Source: Hermatobates lingyangjiaoensis
Lineage: Eukaryota; Arthropoda; Insecta; Hemiptera; Hermatobatidae
Reading direction: 5' to 3'
NCBI GenBank assembly: GCA_026182355.1
Contig: JAPFBL010000537.1
Span: 93,501 to 157,500, forward strand
Length of the DNA stretch: 64,000 nt
Part shown: positions 33,215 to 43,589 of the stretch, in pieces
Position numbering within the stretch: the first letter of the stretch is position 1
How the letters are laid out: each line of letters opens with the position of its first letter
Made by a program: the position numbers and the translations under genes
The notes under the pieces: generated by a model
Told to the model about the DNA's origin: nothing
Databases searched by the model: none
The model's input: only the letters and a program-made list of their open reading frames with translations

Positions 33215-33545
33215 GCTATGAATATTCTATAATTGAAACATTATAAAAACACAAAACACTTTCAGAGAAAGAAAAATAAAAAGCACACTTACTCAATTCT
33301 CAATATATTTCGAACTGTTGTTCGTCACCAGGCTCCATCCTTCGACGTGGGGAGATCTCTCACACTTCGTCCTCTCTTCTATTCTACTCCTGATGACGAA
33401 TAACAGTTCGAAATAATATTGAGAATTTGGGAACTGTGCTTTTTATTAATTTTTTTCTGTGTCATGTTTTCTGTAATTTACATTTTTATAGTCTGTTACT
33501 AAATTTTCAATATTTCGACCTGTTGTTCGTCATCAGGATTAGACT
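33215..33545. mobile_element. Palindromic hammerhead-like element, family D
   Basis: Reverse arm TATTTCGAACTGTTGTTCGT; forward arm CTGATGA, C, GAATAACAGTTC, GAAATAATATTGAG (about 33389-33424). A further degenerate core (TTTCGACCTGTTGTTCGTCA) follows at 33510-33535. A half copy is at 61840-61980. Confidence 0.75.
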
Positions 33546-33884
33546 AAAAGAGGGGGTAAACAAACTTTGTTGTGTGTGCGTGACAAAACCGGCGAAATCT
33601 CTAACAAAAAAAAATTCTTCCAAGTGCCAACCAAAAACTTTTGAGAATTTCTCAAGCGAGCAGTAAAAAAAAAACAGAATAAATAAAAAAAAAACAGACG
33701 AAAAATAGATTTTATTAATCTTTAAAACAACGTCTAAACAGCAACAAATATTTCCACCTTTCAAAAGAAAACATGAAATACGACATATCCGTCCGCTAGA
33801 AAAGCTTACACAAAAAATTTTAACATACATTTTGGATATTTTCGAAAGAAAACGCAAGGAATTATTTTTTTTTTTATATATATG

Positions 33885-33995
33885 AGGTTCTGAGGTAGAA
33901 TGGATAAAAAAACAAAAGTCTCCACACAATTGAAGTTTTATTCAACAACAACAACGCGTTTCGAACACTTTGTGTTCATCATCAGGAAGACACCA
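33885..33995 (-). mobile_element. Half element, family G
   Basis: Minus strand: CTGATGA, T, GAACAC, AAA, GTGTTC, GAAACGCGTTG (33986-33953). Perfect 6-bp stem II and intact core. Outer part includes TGTGTGGAGAC. Only one arm. Confidence 0.72.
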
Positions 33996-34039
33996 TAATA
34001 CAAATTATATCTAATCAGTTACAAAATTAGAATGAAAAA

Positions 34040-34200
34040 AATCTGGAGTGGTCTACACTCAACTTTACTATAAGTAACCATAATATCATAATTCTTGTGT
34101 ATATCATATATAATTTATATTAGAAATACGTAAAATCGTCATACCTCGTAAGATGATCCCTCATACGAGGTATGACAGTTTTACCTATTTCTAATATAAA
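34040..34200. repeat. 110-bp-repeat fragment and a TACCTCGTA palindrome
   Basis: ATCTGGAGTGGTCTACACTC with TTTACTATAAGTAA, then mirror sequences GTCATACCTCGTAAG and ATACGAGGTATGACAG. Related pieces occur at 50570-50770. Confidence 0.75.
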
Positions 34201-34800
34201 TCATACTAACCTCAGTGGTATTAACAATATGCATGTATAATATATAATGTTTTATTTAAGTATATCATTATTTTAAACAAAACAAAAAAAAACTGTAAAA
34301 TTAATTATTATTATTATAGTTTTTGCCCCTTTTATATACTGGAGCAAGTAGAATGAAATTGCTATTTGGACTGTTTAATTTGAGGTATCCATGTCTCAAG
34401 TGTTGCCAAAATAGAATTTGAATTAGATATTCTTGAAGTAAAGCTGTAGGGACTTATTGATAATTGGCACTATCTCCGGTAGAGTGCAGGCTCTGTAGTG
34501 ATAAGTGGAAAAGAAGCAGTCATTCCCTCCCCCTCTCACCTAGGGGGAGCTTTAAGATAAGCTAGGAGACTAAATAAAGACAAATGTGTTGCAGTATGTC
34601 ACAATGCCTCCACCAAAAAAACCTCCTTCTCTAGAATGACTTTTACTCTTCTAAATTTACTTCAATTTAGATTCTTTATTTAATCAATAGAACTTAGAAA
34701 GTTCTTTTTAATTTTAAAATTGGTTTTAAGATACAATTTGCTACTACTTCAACGACTGGCAATAAAAAAATATACATTATAGAGTAATAAAAAATATCTG
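34201..34800. other. Intron sequence, nothing recognised
   Basis: Mixed composition. CATTCCCTCCCCCTCTCACC near 34520 is locally C-rich. No gene seen. Confidence 0.4.
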
Positions 34801-36780
34801 GAGTGGTTGACACTCAATATTACTATAGTATTATCAAACTAATTGGTCTTGAGCAGATTTTCTCAAAGTGGGGTCCGCGGAACCCAGGCTGGCAATAAAA
34901 AAAAAACATTATAGAGTAGGTTGCAGTAGCAGTCCCACAAGGGAACTCACGTAGGCCAAGCATTGGCCCTTTGTGATACCACACAATGAAGATTGATTCT
35001 ACAGTGGGAGTCCTAAATTTTGCCTAACTCAAATGTATTTAGAGTAGGGATCTTTAACGAGTACCTGACATCGTACAGGCTCGAGACCGACGGTTTAACG
35101 TCCTTCTCCGAGGGACGACGTGCTCAGATTTATACACCTCCCGTGTGAATAAATTGAGGGCCAGGTGAGGATTGAACCCCGGTCCTATCAGTTCAGAGGT
35201 GAGCACGTAACCACTGAGCTAGCCTGGCCTTCCCACATTATAGAGTAATAAAAAATATCTGGAGTGGTCGACACTCAACATTACTATAGTATTATCAAAC
35301 TAATTGGTCTTGGGCAGAGGTTCTCAAAGTGGGGTTCCGCAAAACCCAGGAGTTCCTTAACGGACTGTCTGGGGTTCCGTGAAAAACATATACAGTGCAG
35401 AGTAATAAAAGTATCTGGAGTGGTCGACACTCAACATTACTATAGTATTATCAAACTAATTGGTCTTGGGCAGAGGTTCTCAAAGTGAAGTTCCGCGGAA
35501 CCCAGGCTGGCAATAAAAAAATATACATTATAGAGTAATAAAAAATATCTGGAGTGGTCGACACTCAATATTACTATAGTATTATCAAACTAATTGTTCT
35601 TGAGCAGAGGTTCCCAATGTGGGGTTCCGCAAAACCCAGGGGTTCCTTAACGGACTGTCTGGGGTTCCGTGAAAAACATATACATTGCAGAGTAATAAAA
35701 GATATCTGGAGTGGTCGACACTCAACATTACTATAGTATTATCAAACTAATTGGTCTTGGGCAGAGGTTCTCAAAGTGGAGTTCCGCGGAACCCAGGCTG
35801 GCAATAAAAAAATATACATTATAGAGTAATAAAAAATATCTGGAGTGGTCGACACTCAATATTACTATAGTATTATCAAACTAATTGTTCTTGAGCAGAG
35901 GTTCCCAAAGTGGGGTTCCGCAAAACCCAGGGGTTCCTTAACGGACTGTCTGGGGTTCCGTGAAAAACATATACATTGCAGAGTAATAAAAGTTATCTGG
36001 AGTGGTCGACACTCAACATTACTATAGTATTATCAAACTAATTGGTCTTGGGCAGAGGTTCTCAAAGTGGAGTTCCGCGGAACCCAGGCTAGCAATAAAA
36101 AAATATATATTATAGAGTAATAAAAAATATCTGGAGTGGTCGACACTCAATATTACTATAGTATTATCAAACTAATTGTTGTTGAGCAGAGGTTCCCAAA
36201 GTGGGGTTCCGCAAAACCCAGGGGTTCCTTAACGGACTGTCTGGGGTTCCGTGAAAAACATATACATTGCAGAGTAATAAAAGATATCTGGAGTGGTCGA
36301 CACTCAACATTACTATAGTATTATCAAACTAATTGGTCTTGGGCAGAGGTTCTCAAAGTGGAGTTCCGCGGAACCCAGGCTGGCAATAAAAAAATATACA
36401 TTATAGAGTAATAAAAAATATCTGGAGTGGTCGACACTCAATATTACTATAGTATTATCAAACTAATTGTTCTTGAGCAGAGGTTCCCAAAGTGGGGTTC
36501 CGCAAAACCCAGGGGTTCCTTAACGGACTGTCTGGGGTTCCGTGAAAAACATATACATTTCAGAGTAATAAAAGTTATCTGGAGTGGTCGACACTCAACA
36601 TTACTATAGTATTATCAAACTAATTGGTCTTGGGCAGAGGTTCCCAAAGTGGGGTTCCGCAAAACCCAGGGGTTCCTTAACGGACTGTCTGGGGTTCCGT
36701 GAAAAACATATACATTGCAGAGTAATAAAAGATATCTGGAGTGGTCGACACTCATCATTACTATAGTATTATCAAACTGA
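34800..36780 (+). repeat. 291-bp satellite of two related halves, about six copies, with SINE insertion
   Basis: Each half begins TATCTGGAGTGGTCGACACT, then CAACATTACTATAGTATTAT and GGGCAGAGGTTCTCAAAGTG. One half continues GAGTTCCGCGGAACCCAGGC, the other GGGTTCCGCAAAACCCAGGG and GGTTCCTTAACGGACTGTCT. Copies between 35554 and 36600 are over 95% alike by eye, so the array is young. Repeated 60-codon frames are a satellite product. Confidence 0.93.
34919..35230 (-). mobile_element. tRNA-derived SINE, family 1
   Basis: Minus orientation: head GGCCAGGCTAGCTCAGTGGT at the high end, box B GGGTTCAATCC, tail at about 34920 (GCAACC). Inserted in the first unit of the 291-bp satellite, splitting GGCAATAAAAAAA...ACATTATAGAG. 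Confidence 0.88.
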
Positions 36781-36782
36781 AA

Positions 36783-37197
36783 AATATTAAAACATAATCA
36801 AATGTAACAAGAGAATAATAAAAAAATATCAAAAAATAGAAGTAAAAAACAGGCCTTTTTATCTATAAATTAAAATAAGGGATAGTTAGGAATTTTGTTT
36901 ATTTTATTTACTTGCATTATTTTTTACTGTACAATACATTATGGGTATAATTCTCTCTTTCTTTCTCTCTTATAGTCGGTAAAGACGTATTTTTTTATGA
37001 ATTATTTCTTTTTGTTTTTCATTTTTATTTACAACACTGTACAGTATTCAGTAAGGTCAGGATTCTCTCTCTCTGTTGAAAAGGTCGTTGTTTGAGCTTT
37101 AGAGGGTTTTATAAAGGCGCGTCCATTATACGCGGATTTTCGCTTTTCGCGGGTGTCTTCGGTCCCTATTTTTCAGGAAAAGTGAGGGTTTACTGTA
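36783..37197. mobile_element. pogo/Tigger-like element, 3' part
   Basis: Matches the second half of the element at 16697-17425: TTATCTATAAATTAAAATAA, GGTCGTTGTTTGAGC, TTCGCGGGTGTCTTCGGTC, ending GTGAGGGTTTACTG then TA. The 5' end is missing at the satellite junction. Confidence 0.8.
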
Positions 37198-37204
37198 TTC
37201 AAAG

Positions 37205-37525
37205 GGGGCCAGGCTAGCTCAGTGGTTACGTGCTCGCCTCTGAACTGATAGGACCGGGGTTCAATCCTCACCTGGCCATCGATTTATTCACGCGGGAGGT
37301 GAATAAATCTGAGCACGTCGTCCCTCGGAGAAGGACGTTAAACTGTCGGTCCCGAGCCTGTGCGATGTCAGGTATACTCGTTAAAGATCCCTACTCTAAA
37401 TACACTTGAGTTAGGCAAAATTTAGAACTCCCACTGTAGAATCAATCTTCATTGTGTGGTATCACAAAGGGCCAATGCTCGGCCTACGTGTCTTCCCTTG
37501 TGTAAATGCCACTGCAACCTAACCT
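37205..37525 (+). mobile_element. tRNA-derived SINE, family 1
   Basis: Box A AGGCTAGCTCAGTGGTTACG, box B GGGTTCAATCC, conserved GAAGGACGTTAAACTGTCGG, tail of four AACCT units (about 37515-37535). Starts 8 bp after the pogo-like element. Confidence 0.9.
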
Positions 37526-37589
37526 AACCTAACCTACTGTACTCAACGAGCTGTGCATTGGTTTAATACTAATGATGTAAGTATAACAG

Positions 37590-38430
37590 TGGGTGGTAAG
37601 GTATTGGAGTGATTAAGCGCCTCTAAAAGCCTCTAACACTCAACACCGACTTTCGGCCTTCACGAGGCTACCCTGTTAACCTGCTATATGCAGGGACAAA
37701 CGAAAGAGGAGGAGAAGGTGATCAGCGGCTGGGCCTGACCACCTTCGTTTAACAATCCCTCAAACTTCCCAAATCCTCTCCTCTTATCCCAGTTCCAATT
37801 TATGTTCTATGCGATCTGTGCCGAAGGGTGGATACAGGGGTTATTGTACGAGTATTACGAACGGAGTCTCAAGGGGACCAGGTGACCTTACTCCGGTATA
37901 CGATGCTCCGCCGGACTGAACAAAATACCACCGATAGAACTTCAGTGTTTTTCCCCTGTATGATACTAAACAAAAAGAAGTCTGGAGACCATCCTTCAGA
38001 AGTGCAGAATTTGGAGCTAACCTCCCAGAAGTGCACCTAAGGACCCGAAGAAGACTGTCCCGAAAGAAGGAGAAAGGAAGTCACTTTCTTCCAAAACGAA
38101 AAGAGCCTAAATGTGCATTATCAATGATGATTTATGCAGATACTACAAAGAGGAAGAAACCATTGCATCTGCTGACTGACTATAAGGCAACTTTACTGCA
38201 TAGAGGTAGGTGCTTTGGTACACTCAACAACAACCATAGAAAAACTTTTACCACTGGAACCAGCAATAGTGCTGAGCTTCTTGGAGGCGTTAAAGCTAAC
38301 TGCTGGGGTACTTTATTACAGAAGAGGGGAAGTACAATAGTTTTTAAGACGCAGTGCTATAGTCACTCTCAAATAACAATGACATTCGGTATACTTACAT
38401 CACGCGTATGGAATTTAGTTGAATTCAAAT
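37590..38430 (+). repeat. Interspersed repeat, about 0.8 kb, copy 1
   Basis: GATTAAGCGCCTCTAAAAGC, CGACTTTCGGCCTTCACGAG, GCTACCCTGTTAACCTGCTA and AGTTTTTAAGACGCAGTGCT. Copy 2 is 54265-55050, about 85% alike by eye. Short open frames (70 and 133 codons) are not conserved between the copies, so I do not call genes. Superfamily unknown. Confidence 0.8.
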
Positions 38431-38559
38431 AAACTCGGCCACTTTTCTATTTCCTATTAGAATGCTAACATTAATTATATTTGAATAATTAATATTTAAT
38501 TATGTGGAAATAAAATAAGCGATATGTTATTTGAATATAATTAAATAGTTTAGAATTCT

Positions 38560-38815
38560 AACGTAGTGCAATCAGTTATTATGTGGTATTTACTAATTTT
38601 AGGGTAAAAAGCTAATGAAATGGTCTCCACATATGAAAATTTAATCGTATAAACAACACGTTGCAAATACCTTTACAATGTACATTGTCAATGACATTGT
38701 ATTTTTTAGTTAATGCCTAAGGAAGAACACTACGTGTTCGAAACGCGTTGTTTATACTATTAAATTTTTATATGTGGAGATCATTTCATTAGCTTTTTAC
38801 TCTACAATAGAATAG
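38560..38815. mobile_element. Palindromic hammerhead-like element, family F
   Basis: Forward core CTAAGGA, A, GAACAC/GTGTTC, GAAACGCGTTG (about 38707-38747). The reverse arm is decayed. Mirror ends AAAAGCTAATGAAATGGTCT. Confidence 0.78.
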
Positions 38816-39141
38816 AATTGTTCAGGTTTATAATTGAATATTTGACATATGTTATAATAACGCTGTATAAATATTGAATATATTTGATAAATATTTATTC
38901 AGTTATTGAGGATATTACCTAAGCCTGAATAACCAAATTATTTCATTAATTTATTACTTGTGTGAACTGTTATAGTATGTCATTTAATCATAGTCGGAAA
39001 TTTCAAAACTAACAAAGCTTTTGTTAGACCACCAGACCACCTTCTGTAGTTTTTAATATTAGTTGATATAAATATCTTTCTCAGTATACTTTTCACTGTC
39101 TAAAAAAGACAATTCTTTGATAAAGGATATGTTGAGTGTAC

Positions 39142-39256
39142 CTCGACAAGGCCTTGGAGGATGCGCACAAGGATGATGAAGGTGGGGTCTGTGTCGGCGG
39201 CAGAAGGCAGCAGCAGGTTGAGGAAGCAGGACATGGCTATGGCAGTCCCAAAGATT
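39142..39256 (-). CDS. VGlut exon: transmembrane segments 3-4
   Basis: 115 nt, entering in phase 2 (one base finishes an Arg codon) and leaving in phase 0. The acceptor is TATGGTTGCAG and the donor GTCGAG|GTACAC. It encodes [20 protein letters not shown] (TM3), then [18 protein letters not shown] (TM4). The Arg and Glu of VRILQGLVE match R184 and E191 of rat VGLUT2, both reported as essential for glutamate uptake, and both are retained. The upstream intron to 44753 is 5.5 kb and full of palindromic elements. Confidence 0.95.
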
Positions 39257-39278
39257 CTGCAACCATAAAACACCTGTC

Positions 39279-39299
<21 letters not shown>

Positions 39300-39314
<15 letters not shown>

Positions 39315-39608
39315 CAATATAGACAAAGAAACATAGAGAAATCAAAAGAACACACTTACAGTCTCTAATTTTTGGTTTCAACCGTCTTCAAGAGAAACGG
39401 TTTCAACCGTCTCTGAACGAGACGGATCGTTGGAAACGGGGCTCCAACCGACTCTGAACCAGTGCGCTTGGTTTCCCTCTCTTATCTCTTCTGAAGACGG
39501 TTCAAACCGAAAATTAAAGACTGTAAGTGTGTTCTTTTGATTTCTCTATGTTTCTTTGTCTATATTGAACTATATTTGTCCGTTTTGAATCGTATTTCCA
39601 ACGAAAAA

Positions 39609-39612
<4 letters not shown>
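39300..39612. mobile_element. Palindromic hammerhead-like element, family A
   Basis: TA tract 39282-39311, then mirror arms with AGAAATCAAAAGAACACACT. Forward core TCTTCTGAAGACGGTTCAAA and CCGAAAATTAAAGAC. Centre contains repeated AACCGTCTCTGAAC. Confidence 0.8.
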
Positions 39613-39651
<39 letters not shown>

Positions 39652-39781
39652 ATGTTTTGTTGAACAACCTTTGTACTGCTTGAATAAATTTCATTGTCCA
39701 TCTTTCAAGTTTTGTCACCATTTGTTTTAAATATTTCTGGTACTAAATATACTAGTTCTCCGAATGCTTTATTATTCTTTA

Positions 39782-39822
39782 TAACTGAGATGTTTCGGTC
39801 TCCTTGACCATCTTCAGAGTTA
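39782..39822 (-). ncRNA. Hammerhead-like motif
   Basis: Minus: TAACT, CTGAAGA, T, GGTC/GACC with loop AAGGA, GAAAC, ATCTC, AGTTA. The GTC cleavage triplet has mutated to CTC here; since U16.1 is still T this may still be permissive. Confidence 0.6.
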
Positions 39823-39864
39823 ATCATATTCATATGAAAAAAAAAAAAATTATATGAATATAAT

Positions 39865-39905
39865 TAACTCTGAAGATTGTCAAGGAGACCGAAACATGTC
39901 AGTTA
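39865..39905 (+). ncRNA. Hammerhead-like motif
   Basis: TAACT (39865-39869), CTGAAGA, T, TGTC/GACC (three pairs), GAAAC, AT, GTC, AGTTA. The AUG at 39896-39898 begins the Penelope-like frame. Confidence 0.65.
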
Positions 39906-40084
39906 TAAAGAATAAAGCATTTGGAGAACTAGTATATTCAGTACCAGAAATATTCAAAACAAAGGTGAGAAAACTTGAAAGATGGACAATGAAATTTATT
40001 CATGCCACAGTGCAAAGGTCGTTCAACAAAACATGTATAAAAGAAGGATTGCTCCCCAAATTTACAAAAATATATATATATATA

Positions 40085-40335
40085 GTATTGAAAAGAAACG
40101 GTCCAGCGGACTTTTAAAAAAACAATTAAAAAGAAGACAGACACAGGAATAACTCACTTCTATATTTCGACCCTCATCGTCATCAGGAGATGAAGAGACC
40201 CGCAGCGGCCACCTGCCTCTCTGGCCGCTCTGCCTTCCTGCGGGACTCTTCGCCTTCTGATGACGACGAGAGTCGAAATATAGAAGTGAGTTATTCCTGT
40301 GTCTATCTGTGTGCTATCTTCTTTTTAATTGGTTA
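40085..40335. mobile_element. Palindromic hammerhead-like element, family C'
   Basis: Mirror arms with AATAACTCACTTCTATATTT. Forward: CTGATGA, C, GACGAGAGTC, GAAATATAGAAG (about 40257-40288). Centre GCGGCCACCTGCCTCTCTGG. A half copy is at 47060-47175. Confidence 0.8.
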
Positions 40336-40336
40336 T

Positions 40337-40384
<48 letters not shown>

Positions 40385-40404
40385 TATATGTATATATATA
40401 TATA

Positions 40405-40662
40405 TCAGGTGAAAAACGAAGAAAAGCAACACACGAGAAAGAGACACACTTACAAACTAAATTTTTTGGATGATCCATCGTCAGGAGAAAATACAAAGGA
40501 TGACCAAGCACATCGGAAACACAACGACAGGAAACCCTGCGTGAAGACGGATCATCCGAAAATTTTAGTTTGTAAGTGTGTCTCTTTCTCTCTGTGTTGC
40601 TTTTCTTCGTTTTTGAGCTGATTTGCGTCCACTTTGGATCGTTCTTTTTCGAGTTTTGAGTG

Positions 40663-40665
<3 letters not shown>
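40405..40665. mobile_element. Palindromic element, family A'
   Basis: AGACACACTTACAAACTAAA and mirror AGTTTGTAAGTGTGTCTCTT. The forward core is shortened (GTGAAGACGGATCATCCGAA). Confidence 0.75.
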
Positions 40666-40704
<39 letters not shown>

Positions 40705-40710
<6 letters not shown>

Positions 40711-40835
40711 TTAGGGAGCAGATCTTCATTATGGCATACACAATTAAATTTCTTACTTATTTCCATTCTTGTGCATTTCTTGGAGAGCTTTTCCAATTTT
40801 CTCATTTCTTTTTTCCATTTTTCAGGCGTCATATA
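40705..40835 (-). pseudogene. Penelope-like N-terminal fragment
   Basis: Minus frame MTPEKWKKEMRKLEKLSKK, then RMEISKKFNCVCHNEDLLPK and YTYIYIY into (TA)n. Same layout as the other fragments but a distinct sequence family. Single arm. Confidence 0.68.
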
Positions 40836-40849
40836 TATATGTATATGTA

Positions 40850-41090
40850 TACGTTTCATGGTGAATCACAAACACAGAACTAAAGAACAAACACACTTAC
40901 TGTCTCTAATTTTCGGTTGGGTCTCTAACCGTCGCTTCGCAAGTGCGCTTGGTGTCCCTATCTCAACTCCCCTGATGACGGTTCAACCGAAAATTAGAGA
41001 CAGTAAGTGTGTTTTTTCCTTAGTTGTGTGTTTGTGATACACCGTGAAACGTTTGTTGTCCTTTTGGATCGTTTTCCTGTTTACAATATA
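40850..41090. mobile_element. Palindromic hammerhead-like element, family A''
   Basis: Forward: CCC, CTGATGA, C, GGTTCAACC, GAAA, AT, TA, GAGAC (about 40969-41004). Mirror arms ACACACTTACTGTCTCTAAT. Confidence 0.8.
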
Positions 41091-41099
41091 TATATATAT

Positions 41100-41320
41100 A
41101 TAATTAAAAGAAACAGTCTAGCGGACTTTTTTAAATAAAATAAATTCAAAACGAAGGAAACACACAGGAAGACACAGACATAACTCACATCGATATTTCG
41201 ACCATCGTCGTCATCAGGAGGTGTGAAGTGCGAAGAGTCCTGCAGGAAGGCAGAGCGGTGACTCACCGTTTTCACTCACCGGTGTTTCCTTCGTTTTGAA
41301 TTTATTTTATATATATATAT
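41100..41320. mobile_element. Palindromic element, family C (forward ribozyme deleted)
   Basis: Reverse arm has CTGATGA, C, GACGATGGTC, GAAATATCGATG on minus (41218-41187). The forward arm retains only TGTTTCCTTCGTTTTGAATT. Confidence 0.78.
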
Positions 41321-41339
41321 AGATATATATATATATACA

Positions 41340-41475
41340 TAAAAAAATTTCACATAAACACGTGAAATAACAATCAATGATGAAACCACAATAAAAATGG
41401 GAAAATAAGACTAAGATCTTTCAACCGTAATAAGCGGTCTTTATCAGAGTGTAAAAACCAACTGACGAATATAGT
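41340..41475 (-). mobile_element. Half element, family B
   Basis: TTTCACATAAACACGTGAAA, AAGACTAAGATCTTTCAACC, TTATCAGAGTG; decayed core. The following 41476-41700 is unrecognised. Confidence 0.65.
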
Positions 41476-41749
41476 ATTTAAAGATAATACTATAAATTCA
41501 CCAAAGCCGACAAATCCAAAGTAACAGCAATATTAAATAAAAAAGATTACGTTGATAAAACAGAGAACACGTTAAAAGATGAAAATATGAATACAAAGTC
41601 AAGGTCCAATCCTTTGTAAAGGGTCAATAGCTCGTTCAACAAAATATTTTTTAGAACTATCTTAAAAAATCAACCCGAACCAAACCCACCACCAAATTCA
41701 CATCAAAACCCCCTTCCCCGCCATATATGTATGAGTTGAACAATATATT

Positions 41750-42208
41750 TGTTATATTTTTGTATGAAAAAGTTTTTAAATAAAGACCAAAACGTTGGAA
41801 ATGAGAGTTTAATTTGATCCTGAAGAACTGACCGAGTCCCGATAAAGTATAGTTTTGTTTCTATTCCACGGTCGATACTTTTATATATATATATATATAA
41901 CAATATCGTGCTTGCTGATTGGCTGGTTTATTTCTTTCTTTTTATATTTATATAACTACTTTCTGTATTGTTATTTACTTGAACCTGATGATGACCTATG
42001 TTTAGGCCGAAAGCTTGTTTTAGTGTTAAAGAGTTAATGTTATTGAGTTTGTTGAAGTGTTATGTCATTAAAGTGTTTTTAAAAAGTTTCTTAATGTCAT
42101 TTGGACAACTCATTTGGGAGTTACCTACCTCTAGCCGTAGGATTGTCAGGAGACTTGAACAGCTGAGTTTGAAAGTTGTGAATGCCGAAGCTGCGGTACG
42201 TTTTAATG

Positions 42209-42235
<27 letters not shown>
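41750..42235 (+). mobile_element. Family E half element followed by Penelope N-terminal unit with hammerhead
   Basis: 41770-41880: AAAGACCAAAACGTTGGAAA and GAACTGACCGAGTCCC. After (TA)n, 41980-42015: CTGATGA, T, GACCTATGTTTAGGCC, GAAAGCTTG. Then ATG at 42092 opens MSFGQLIWELPTSSRRIVRR, LEQLSLKVVNAEAAVRFNE and runs into (TA)n. Hammerhead and frame are about 80 nt apart. Confidence 0.72.
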
Positions 42236-42239
<4 letters not shown>

Positions 42240-42247
<8 letters not shown>

Positions 42248-42562
42248 TTTTTTTCGTTGGAAATACGATCCAAAACGGAAAAATATAGTTCAATATAAAC
42301 AAAGAAACATAGAGAAATCAGAAGAACACACTTACAGTCTCTAATTTTCGGTTTGAACCGTCTTCAGGAGAGATAAGAGAGGGAAACCAAGCGCACTGGA
42401 TCAGAGACGGTTGGAGACCCAGAGTCTCCAACCGTCTCTGATCCAGTGCGCTTGGTTTCCCTCTCTTATCTCTCCTGAAGACGGTTCAAACCGAAAATTA
42501 GAGACTGTAAGTGTGTTCTTCTGATTTCTCTATGTTTCTTTGTTTATATTGAACTATATATA
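42240..42562. mobile_element. Palindromic hammerhead-like element, family A, near perfect
   Basis: Two mirror arms of about 155 bp around CCCAGAGTCTC, nearly identical by eye, flanked by (TA)n. It is the clearest example of the architecture and probably recent. Confidence 0.9.
42472..42503 (+). ncRNA. Hammerhead-like motif, family A
   Basis: CTC (42472-42474) pairs GAG (42501-42503). CTGAAGA 42475-42481, C, GGTT/AACC with CA loop, GAAA 42493-42496, AT, TA. The two-base stem II loop is tight; three pairs are more realistic. Confidence 0.55.
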
Positions 42563-42739
42563 TATATATATATATATTCCTCAAGATAGTGAATAATAGG
42601 AGAGTAGAGTTTGTAGGTCCATTACAGGAGTTCACTGCAAAGTGAGGCTCATGTTTTCTGCTAATATTCTTATATCATAGAGGGACTGTGCAACCTCTAT
42701 TAACGAATCATATATCCTCTCACCGGAAAACTCATAGAA

Positions 42740-42793
<54 letters not shown>

Positions 42794-42794
42794 G

Positions 42795-43107
42795 ATCTGT
42801 TTTCTTGACCACAAATTACTAACAAACACTTTTTCTTCTTCTTGGAATTTGGTCAGGGTTAATATACGGAATCACCTTTTGCCAACGTTTCGTCTTTATT
42901 ATAAGACATCCTCAGGGCTATAAATCAAGGCTAGCTTCTGTTACCGTACCAACATAACCCGGTATGTTGGTACAGTTATGTTGGTACGGTAACAGAAACT
43001 AGCCTTGATTTATAGTCCTGAGAATGTCTTAAAATAAAGACGAAACGTTGGCAAAAAGGTGATTCCGTATATTAACCCTGACCAAATTCCAAGTAGATGA
43101 AAAAGTG

Positions 43108-43115
<8 letters not shown>
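42795..43115. mobile_element. Palindromic hammerhead-like element (GACGAAACGTTGG family)
   Basis: Mirror arms with AATATACGGAATCACCTTTT and GGTTATGTTGGTACGG. On minus (42922-42880): GCC, CTGAGGA, T, GTCTT/AAGAC, GAAA, CG, TT, GGC, all intact. The forward core is CTGAGAA. Confidence 0.82.
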
Positions 43116-43150
<35 letters not shown>

Positions 43151-43254
43151 AAAATGCACCAAATTTAGCTGATACCTGTTTCTTAACAAGTTTCTCAATT
43201 TTTCTAAATAACACTCTCGTTATTTCGTCTACACAATAAAGTACATCTCCTATG

Positions 43255-43293
43255 GTCGACATGTTTCGAATGATCAACATTCATCATCAGGAC
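43255..43293 (-). ncRNA. Hammerhead-like motif
   Basis: Minus: GTC, CTGATGA, T, GAATG/CATTC with loop TTGAT, GAAAC, AT, GTC, GAC. Five perfect stem II pairs and stem I GTC/GAC. Confidence 0.72.
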
Positions 43294-43381
43294 GTGAATA
43301 AGATCTAAGGTGAAATATCTGGTTATTTCGCCTTATTTCACCTTAAAATGAACCAGATATTTCACTTTAGATCTTATTCAC

Positions 43382-43420
43382 GTCCTGATGATGAATGTTG
43401 ATCATTCGAAACGTGTCGAC
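43382..43420 (+). ncRNA. Hammerhead-like motif
   Basis: GTC 43382-43384, CTGATGA 43385-43391, T, GAATG 43393-43397 pairs CATTC 43403-43407, GAAAC 43408-43412, GT, GTC 43415-43417, GAC 43418-43420. Confidence 0.72.
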
Positions 43421-43589
43421 CATAGGGGATGTACTTTATTGTGTAGACGAAATAACGAGAGTATTATTTAGAAAAATTGAGAAACTTGTTAAGAAACAGG
43501 CATCAGCTAAATATGGTGTCATTTTCAATAATGTGTATGTCAAAGAAGGACTGCTACGAAAATTTACGAATATATATATATATATATAT

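Larger units (their letters stand above)
39652..40078. mobile_element. Palindromic Penelope-derived element, second copy of the 8516 family
   Basis: Minus arm 39800-39652 and plus arm 39896-40072. The plus frame encodes MSVIKNKAFGELVYSVPEIF, then RKLERWTMKFIHATVQRS and FNKTCIKEGLLPKFTK before (TA)n. It is more complete at its outer end than the 8773 copy. Confidence 0.8.
43140..43580. mobile_element. Palindromic Penelope-derived element with two intact hammerheads
   Basis: Minus arm 43270-43145 and plus arm 43388-43575. Frame: MSTIGDVLYCVDEITRVLF, RKIEKLVKKQ, then FNNVYVKEGLLRKFTN into (TA)n. In the minus copy AUG lies in the hammerhead; in the plus copy it is GTG at that point. Mirror centre about 43330. 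Confidence 0.83.

Noticed and set aside
35264..36766. Six 60-74 codon frames starting MVDTQ
   Set aside because: Repeated units of the 291-bp satellite; the frame ends at the same stop in each unit and has no known domain.
37828..38432. Two consecutive frames (70 and 133 codons)
   Set aside because: Lie in an interspersed repeat whose second copy at 54265-55050 does not keep these frames.
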